9,130 nt of DNA from Thermoflexales bacterium (GTDB lineage Bacteria; Chloroflexota; Anaerolineae; B4-G1; SLSP01). The stretch is taken from assembly GCA_015486785.1 (NCBI GenBank), contig WFQZ01000279.1:1-9130 (forward strand), written 5' to 3'. Position numbers and translations under genes: made by a program. Within the stretch, counting starts at the first letter, position 1. Each line of letters opens with the position of its first letter. The notes beneath the pieces were generated by a model. That model was not told the origin of the DNA. It saw only the letters and a program-made list of their open reading frames with translations, and did no database searches. Of this stretch, positions 5,695-9,130 are shown piece after piece.

Positions 5695-6076
5695 TCACAC
5701 CGCCGACTTGGCCCTGGAGGTTTACGGGCGGGATTTAGGCGATCTTTTCATCTCCGCCGCGCGGGGAATGAGCGAGCTGATCGCCGTGCCGGATTCATCG
5801 TCGCAGCCCCGCTCTGTACCACTCGCACTGGATGCGCCCGACGTGGAGACTCTGTTGGTGGATTGGCTCAACGAGTTGCTTTACCTGGGCGAGATGGAAG
5901 ACGTGGTCTTTGTGAACGGCGCATTCACCGAACTTTCTCCGCTCAAGTTACGCGGGCAAGTGGAGCTTCTCCCGGTGGCGGAGCATCGAAATTACGTGAA
6001 GGCCGCCACTTACCACAACCTTCAGGTGCGCCAAACGTCAACGGGCTATGCCGTAACCATTGTTCTGGATACTTAA
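5672..6076 (+). CDS. Archease (RtcB RNA ligase activator)
   Basis: Archeases are small proteins that accelerate guanylylation and turnover of the tRNA/RNA ligase RtcB. Residues 3-15 show the family opening Y-W-R-E-I-D-H-T-A-D-L-A-L. KAATYHNLQV (110-119) and a C-terminal VLDT (131-134) complete the signature. The acidic residues D8, D12 and D133 fit the metal-binding set known from archaeal and human archease. I start at GTG 5672, inside mobB, because the conserved domain begins right there and GAGG (5662-5665) lies 6 nt upstream. This gives 134 aa, typical of the family. A longer frame from 5630 adds 14 unconserved residues. It overlaps mobB by 23 nt and precedes the reductase by 14 nt. No rtcB gene is in the window. 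Confidence 0.9.
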   Translation: MGYWREIDHTADLALEVYGRDLGDLFISAARGMSELIAVPDSSSQPRSVPLALDAPDVETLLVDWLNELLYLGEMEDVVFVNGAFTELSPLKLRGQVELLPVAEHRNYVKAATYHNLQVRQTSTGYAVTIVLDT

Positions 6077-6090
6077 CAGCAGGAGGCAAA

Positions 6091-7068
6091 ATGGTAGAGC
6101 GCGTCAATCTTGGCAATACGGGGATTGAAATTTCGCCGCTGGGCATCGGCACGTGGGCCTGGGGCGATAGGGTGATGTGGGGCAGCGGCAAGAGCGGCCA
6201 TTACACGCAAGCCGACATCCGCGCGGCGTTCGACGCGGCCATTTCCGCCGGCATCAACTTCTTTGATACGGCGGAGGTCTACGGCCTGGGGAAGTCCGAA
6301 CGAATGCTCGGCGCGTTTGCGCGGCAGAGCCACGCGCCCATCGTCGTGGCATCCAAGTTCTTCCCCTTCCCCTGGCGGCTGACCAAACGGGCATTCCACC
6401 GCGCGTTGCGGCATAGTCTGCTCCGTCTGGGCATAGAGCGGATGGATTTGTATCAGATACACTTTCCTTACCCGCCGGTGCGCATTGAAACGTGGATGGA
6501 CGCGATGGCGGACGCAGTGGAGGCAGGTTTGATCCGCGCCGTGGGCGTTTCCAACTACAACGCCGAGCAATTGGGACGGGCGTATAACGCGCTCGGTGAG
6601 CGCGGGATCAAGCTGGCCTCGAATCAAGTGTTCTACAGCTTGCTGCACCGCACCCCGGAGCACGACGGCGTCCGGCAGATGTGCCGCGACCTGGGCGTCA
6701 CGATGATCGCCTACAGCCCCTTGGAGAAAGGGATACTCACCGGCAAGTACACGCCCGCATCCCCGCCCAGCGGCATCAGGGGGCGGATGTATCGCCCTTG
6801 GTATCTGGCGCGGGTGCAACCGCTGCTCGCAACAATGCGCGAGATCGGTGCGGCGCACGGCGGCAAGACGCTCCCGCAAATCGCGCTCAATTGGGTGATC
6901 TGCAAGGGGGCAGTGCCCATTCCCGGAGCGAAGAACGCCCGGCAAGCGATCTCCAATCTCGGCTCGTTGGGCTGGCGGCTCACCGAGGCGGAGATTTCAC
7001 GGCTGGATGAGGCCAGCGAGGGGCTGACCGAATTGCGCTATCGGGGGAAACCAAAAGCGAGTCAGTAA
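6091..7068 (+). CDS. Aldo/keto reductase
   Basis: This is a NADPH-dependent oxidoreductase of the (beta/alpha)8 aldo/keto reductase superfamily, 325 aa. The full catalytic tetrad is visible: D59 and Y64 in NFFDTAEVYG (56-65), K89 in VVASKF (85-90) and H124 in LYQIHF (120-125). VGVSNYN and the C-terminal PIPGAKNARQAISNL match the nicotinamide- and phosphate-binding regions. The opening NLGNTGIEISPLGIGTWAWG resembles the branch that includes plant and cyanobacterial pyridoxal-reductase-like enzymes, but the substrate cannot be assigned. AGGAGG (6081-6086) sets the ATG at 6091; the open frame upstream to 5863 overlaps archease and is not coding. It is the last gene of the operon; its final codons form one arm of the terminator. 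Confidence 0.94.
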   Translation: MVERVNLGNTGIEISPLGIGTWAWGDRVMWGSGKSGHYTQADIRAAFDAAISAGINFFDTAEVYGLGKSERMLGAFARQSHAPIVVASKFFPFPWRLTKRAFHRALRHSLLRLGIERMDLYQIHFPYPPVRIETWMDAMADAVEAGLIRAVGVSNYNAEQLGRAYNALGERGIKLASNQVFYSLLHRTPEHDGVRQMCRDLGVTMIAYSPLEKGILTGKYTPASPPSGIRGRMYRPWYLARVQPLLATMREIGAAHGGKTLPQIALNWVICKGAVPIPGAKNARQAISNLGSLGWRLTEAEISRLDEASEGLTELRYRGKPKASQ

Positions 7069-7083
7069 AATCCTGACTCGCTT
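7055..7083. terminator. Bidirectional terminator between the reductase and tRNA genes
   Basis: AAGCGAGTCAG (7055-7065) and CTGACTCGCTT (7073-7083) are perfect 11-bp complements around the loop TAAAATC, which contains the reductase stop codon. On the minus strand the stem is followed by TTGGTTT, and on the plus strand by GGTTTG, so both tails are only partly T-rich. It sits exactly between convergent transcripts and probably ends both. Confidence 0.75.
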
Positions 7084-7089
7084 GGTTTG

Positions 7090-7162
7090 TGGACCTGGAG
7101 GGACTCGAACCCTCGACCCCCACAATGCCATTGTGGTGCGCTCCCAACTGCGCTACAGGCCC
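7090..7162 (-). tRNA. tRNA-Ala (anticodon GGC)
   Basis: The minus strand folds into a complete 73-nt cloverleaf. The acceptor is GGGCCTG/CAGGTCC, the D stem GCGC/GCGC, the anticodon stem CCACA/TGTGG with loop ATGGCAT, and the T stem GAGGG/CCCTC with a TTCGAGT loop; the discriminator is A. Anticodon GGC reads GCC and GCU. The G3-U70 wobble, the key identity element for alanyl-tRNA synthetase, is present, which confirms the anticodon reading. CCA is not encoded and must be added after transcription. It is the second gene of a two-tRNA transcript. Confidence 0.96.
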
Positions 7163-7203
7163 AAGTTATTCTCTTGTCAATTTCAGAACTGTCGCTCTGT
7201 CAA

Positions 7204-7276
<73 letters not shown>

Positions 7277-7292
7277 TCACCGCACGGGCGAG

Positions 7293-7320
7293 ATTATACC
7301 ACAAAGGTTGATCCTGGCAA
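7293..7320 (-). promoter_or_regulatory. Promoter of the tRNA-Ala pair
   Basis: On the minus strand TTGCCA (complement of 7315-7320) is followed after 16 nt by a perfect TATAAT (complement of 7293-7298). Transcription would start near 7285, giving a short leader before the first tRNA at 7276. This is close to the consensus expected for a strongly expressed stable-RNA gene. Confidence 0.75.
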
Positions 7321-7342
7321 GGCGATCCTAGCCAGAAATAAA

Positions 7343-7355
7343 CCGCCTATGGCGG
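7343..7355. promoter_or_regulatory. Palindrome CCGCC-TAT-GGCGG between divergent promoters
   Basis: A perfect 5-bp inverted repeat with a 3-nt centre lies between the tRNA promoter and the kinase promoter, about 10 nt upstream of the latter's -35 box. It could be a protein-binding site or a small stem. There is no direct evidence for function. Confidence 0.2.
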
Positions 7356-7359
7356 CAAG

Positions 7360-7378
7360 GGCAATTGACCAATTTGCC
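7360..7378. promoter_or_regulatory. Dyad GGCAA-N9-TTGCC around the kinase -35 box
   Basis: GGCAA (7360-7364) and TTGCC (7374-7378) flank the -35 hexamer TTGACC, and the core ATTGACCAAT is itself nearly symmetric (8 of 10 positions). The placement over the -35 box is that expected for a repressor site. The regulator is unknown. Confidence 0.25.
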
Positions 7379-7393
7379 AACTTCCATTAAAAT
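7365..7393 (+). promoter_or_regulatory. Promoter of the histidine kinase gene
   Basis: TTGACC (7365-7370, 5 of 6) and TAAAAT (7388-7393, 5 of 6) are separated by exactly 17 nt. Transcription would start near 7400, about 23 nt before the kinase start. The kinase is therefore its own transcription unit. Confidence 0.65.
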
Positions 7394-7422
7394 CAAGGAA
7401 CATTTGGACGATAAGGGGGAAA

Positions 7423-8214
7423 ATGATGCCCAGTTCAATTGAAGAGCTTACGCAGGCATTAGCGGAGGAACGTCAGGCACGGCAAGAGGCCGAGCGACGC
7501 GCGGCAGAGGCCGAGCATCACCGTCAGGAATTCGTCTCGCTGGTGGCGCACGAGTTACGAGTCCCGATGACCTCAATTAAAGGTTACACCGACCTGCTGA
7601 TCCGAGGGATGATGGGGCCGGTGAGTGAGGCGCAAATGGGATTCCTGCGGGTGATCAAATCCAACGTTGAACGTATGTCCGCGATGGTCACCGCGCTGTC
7701 GGACATCAACAAGATCGAAAGTGGCCGGATGAACCTGAGCATGGCGGCAGTCTCTTTAGACGAAGTGCTCCAAGAAGCCATACAAGGCATTCGCAGCAAG
7801 TTGGATGAGAAACAGCAACAGATCACGGTGAAAGTGGCGGAGCCGCTGCCCGCCGTACAGGGCGATGCGTCCCGCTTGCGGCAAATCCTGGATGCGATCC
7901 TCAACAACGCGCACCTCTACACGCCTCAAGGCGGCCACATCCTCGTACAAATCCAGGCGGAAGCGGAGCGGTTACACCTGAGCATCCAGGATGATGGCTT
8001 CGGGATCGTCCCCGAAGCGCAACCGCACATCTTTGAGAAGTTTTTCCGCGCCCCAGACGAAGAGACACGACAAATCCCCGGTAACGGCCTGGCCTTACAT
8101 CTGGCCAAGCTGCTGACCGAGATGCAGCATGGGCGCATCTGGTTTGAAAGCGAACGGGCGCAAGGTTCAACGTTTCATCTTTCCTTCCCGCTCGCGCCAC
8201 AAGAAGAAGCGTAG
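7423..8214 (+). CDS. Soluble orphan sensor histidine kinase
   Basis: The protein is 263 aa, has no membrane segment and has no recognisable sensor domain. A charged, Ala/Glu/Arg-rich coiled coil (about 5-35) leads into the HisKA dimerisation domain with the H box VAHELRVPMTSIKGY (41-55); the phosphorylated residue is H43. The HATPase_c domain has an N box ILNNAHLYTP (159-168), G1 DDGFGI (190-195), F box IFEKFFRA (203-210) and G2 GNGLALHLAK (220-229). All ATP-binding motifs remain, though N and G2 are slightly atypical, so the enzyme is probably active. It would autophosphorylate and pass phosphate to a response regulator, but none is nearby. The tandem ATG allows a start at 7423 or 7426; the GGGGG tract at 7415-7419 is better spaced for 7426. 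It has its own promoter. Confidence 0.9.
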   Translation: MMPSSIEELTQALAEERQARQEAERRAAEAEHHRQEFVSLVAHELRVPMTSIKGYTDLLIRGMMGPVSEAQMGFLRVIKSNVERMSAMVTALSDINKIESGRMNLSMAAVSLDEVLQEAIQGIRSKLDEKQQQITVKVAEPLPAVQGDASRLRQILDAILNNAHLYTPQGGHILVQIQAEAERLHLSIQDDGFGIVPEAQPHIFEKFFRAPDEETRQIPGNGLALHLAKLLTEMQHGRIWFESERAQGSTFHLSFPLAPQEEA

Positions 8215-8220
8215 AGAGAC

Positions 8221-8260
8221 GCGGGGCATCTTGCTCTGCCTGCCATCAAAGATGCTCCGC
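8221..8260. other. Long stem-loop after the kinase gene
   Basis: GCGGGGCATCTT (8221-8232) and AAGATGCTCCGC (8249-8260) form a 12-bp stem with one G-U wobble and a 16-nt loop, starting 6 nt after the kinase stop codon. There is no T-run on either side, so it is not a classical intrinsic terminator. It may protect the 3' end or support factor-dependent termination. The 141-nt spacer up to grpB shows no convincing promoter; a lone TATTAT at 8293-8298 lacks a -35 partner. Confidence 0.5.
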
Positions 8261-8355
8261 ATTACGACCACCTGTGACGTGCTACGGTGAACTATTATCG
8301 GCCACAACCTAGAAAAAGCCGGCCTTGGATGAAAACCTACCGGAGGATAGTGCGT

Positions 8356-8943
8356 ATGTTGGGATTGCCGGACGGGACGGTGAAGCTGGTGCCACATTCA
8401 TCAGAATGGCAGCATCACTTTGAAACCGAGAAAGCACGTCTGCAAGAAAGTATCGGGGCGTATGTGGTAGACATTCAGCATATCGGCAGCACGGCAATCC
8501 CCGGCATCAAGGCCAAGCCCATCATTGATATGATGGCCGGATTACGGAAGCCGGATTTATGGCAAGCCTGCGTCGCCCCGCTCCGGGCAATGGGATATGA
8601 GCCATACACCGGGCCGGTTGATCTGCCGAATTGGCACCTCTTCATCAAGAATCAGAACGGGCGCAAAACGCACCACGTTCACTTGGTCCCGTGGAACGGG
8701 GACTTCTGGACCAGCCGCCTGCTCTTCCGCGAGTATTTACTGCGCCACACAGAGGTGGCCGAAAAGTACGAGGAGTTGAAGCTACGGCTTGCCGAGCAGT
8801 ATCCCAACAACCGCGCCGCTTATACCCACGACAAAGGGGATTTTGTGCGCACGATCACCGAGCTGGCGGTGTACGTCTATCGCCGGAGCGGATTGGAGCA
8901 ATTACCTTTACCCACGCAAGTCGTCCTGCCCCGCGACGATTGA
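8356..8943 (+). CDS. GrpB/UPF0157 family protein
   Basis: GrpB-family proteins have a nucleotidyltransferase-like fold, and some actinobacterial members are fused to dephospho-CoA kinase. The cellular function is not established. Family blocks are clear: TVKLVPHSSEW (8-18), QHIGSTAIPG (41-50), AKPIIDMM (53-60), HHVHLVP (106-112) and the C-terminal YTHDKGDFV (156-164). I start at ATG 8356 because CGGAGGA (8341-8347) lies about 8 nt upstream and the conserved domain begins a few residues later, giving 195 aa. GTG 8287 and ATG 8329 are in-frame alternatives that would add unconserved basic residues. The last 36 nt overlap the 3' end of the convergent membrane protein gene. Confidence 0.88.
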   Translation: MLGLPDGTVKLVPHSSEWQHHFETEKARLQESIGAYVVDIQHIGSTAIPGIKAKPIIDMMAGLRKPDLWQACVAPLRAMGYEPYTGPVDLPNWHLFIKNQNGRKTHHVHLVPWNGDFWTSRLLFREYLLRHTEVAEKYEELKLRLAEQYPNNRAAYTHDKGDFVRTITELAVYVYRRSGLEQLPLPTQVVLPRDD

Positions 8944-9130
8944 CACCAGCCACGCGCTCAGGGCGATCATCACGCCCAGCAGCAAATGGACGTTGTTGAC
9001 CAGGAGATTATCCACCAGATCGTGAACGGCAAAGTGCGTCCAGGCCCCCAGCAGGCCGACGGCCAAGCCCCACCGCCAACCTGATAGCCGCTCGGCGGCG
9101 TGCGCCAAGCGGCCCCACAAGTCCCCCAGC
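8908..9130 (-). CDS. C-terminus of a membrane protein, O-antigen-ligase-like (partial)
   Basis: The minus strand is open from the right edge to a TAA (complement of 8908-8910), giving the last 73 or so residues of a larger protein. Two hydrophobic segments are visible, around AVGLLGAWTHFAVHDLVDN and VHLLLGVMIALSAWLVSIV. The pattern H-x-L-V-D-N-x-x-x-x-N-x-H-L at the start of the last helix resembles the C-terminal region of Wzy/WaaL-type O-antigen ligase or polymerase proteins. Those proteins join or polymerise sugar chains on the outer side of the inner membrane. A TTG at 9120 is not the real start. The gene is convergent with grpB and overlaps it by 36 nt, with no hairpin terminator between them. 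The family name is a guess from a short stretch. Confidence 0.6.
   Translation of the reverse strand, partial: LGDLWGRLAHAAERLSGWRWGLAVGLLGAWTHFAVHDLVDNLLVNNVHLLLGVMIALSAWLVSIVAGQDDLRG

Noticed and set aside
5863..6090. Upstream extension of the aldo/keto reductase frame
   Set aside because: It overlaps archease; the conserved reductase domain and the AGGAGG fix the start at 6091.
6073..6945. 290-aa open frame antisense to the aldo/keto reductase
   Set aside because: Shadow frame; the plus strand encodes an intact catalytic tetrad and has a strong ribosome binding site.
7901..8200. 99-aa antisense open frame in the histidine kinase
   Set aside because: Shadow of the HATPase domain, with Arg/Gly-rich composition and no motif.

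Overview
The window looks like a housekeeping region of a GC-rich, non-proteobacterial chromosome. My best guess is Chloroflexota (Anaerolineae-like). That rests on the ffh-rpsP-khpA-rimM block, the style of the soluble histidine kinase, an archease gene, and tRNA genes without an encoded CCA. It is family-level recognition, not a database result. There is no phage, insertion sequence, CRISPR array or clear island signature.

Left part (1-2878): a divergent promoter region separates a gene reading leftward off the window (only its first 8 codons are visible) from ffh, the SRP GTPase. Ffh is followed by ribosomal protein S16 with an acidic Pro/Glu/Ala tail, the KH-domain RNA-binding protein KhpA, and the 16S maturation factor RimM. 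This is the widely conserved translation and protein-targeting cluster. The usual next genes, trmD and rplS, are absent, and dprA follows instead. Two RNA structures stand out: a terminator-like hairpin in the last codons of ffh, and a strong hairpin inside the first 25 codons of rimM.

Middle part (2882-7083): dprA, a seven-helix membrane protein, an HD-domain hydrolase, mobB, archease and an aldo/keto reductase follow one another with gaps of at most 19 nt or with overlaps, so they probably form one operon. The membrane protein is the most interesting gene. It has the layout and both catalytic acids of the Pyr4/PaxB-type integral membrane terpene cyclases known from fungal meroterpenoid pathways. 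The operon ends at a hairpin that overlaps the reductase stop codon and also terminates the convergent tRNA genes.

Right part (7084-9130): two tandem alanine tRNA genes (GGC and CGC anticodons) lie on the minus strand behind a near-consensus promoter. An orphan soluble histidine kinase with its own good promoter reads the other way. A GrpB/UPF0157-family protein comes next, and its 3' end overlaps the 3' end of a convergent membrane protein (O-antigen-ligase-like C-terminus) that runs off the right edge.

Most of the window is ordinary. The points worth checking are the putative bacterial membrane terpene cyclase and its coupling to the HD protein, the structured rimM start, the terminators that overlap coding ends, and the operator-like dyads in the two divergent promoter regions.
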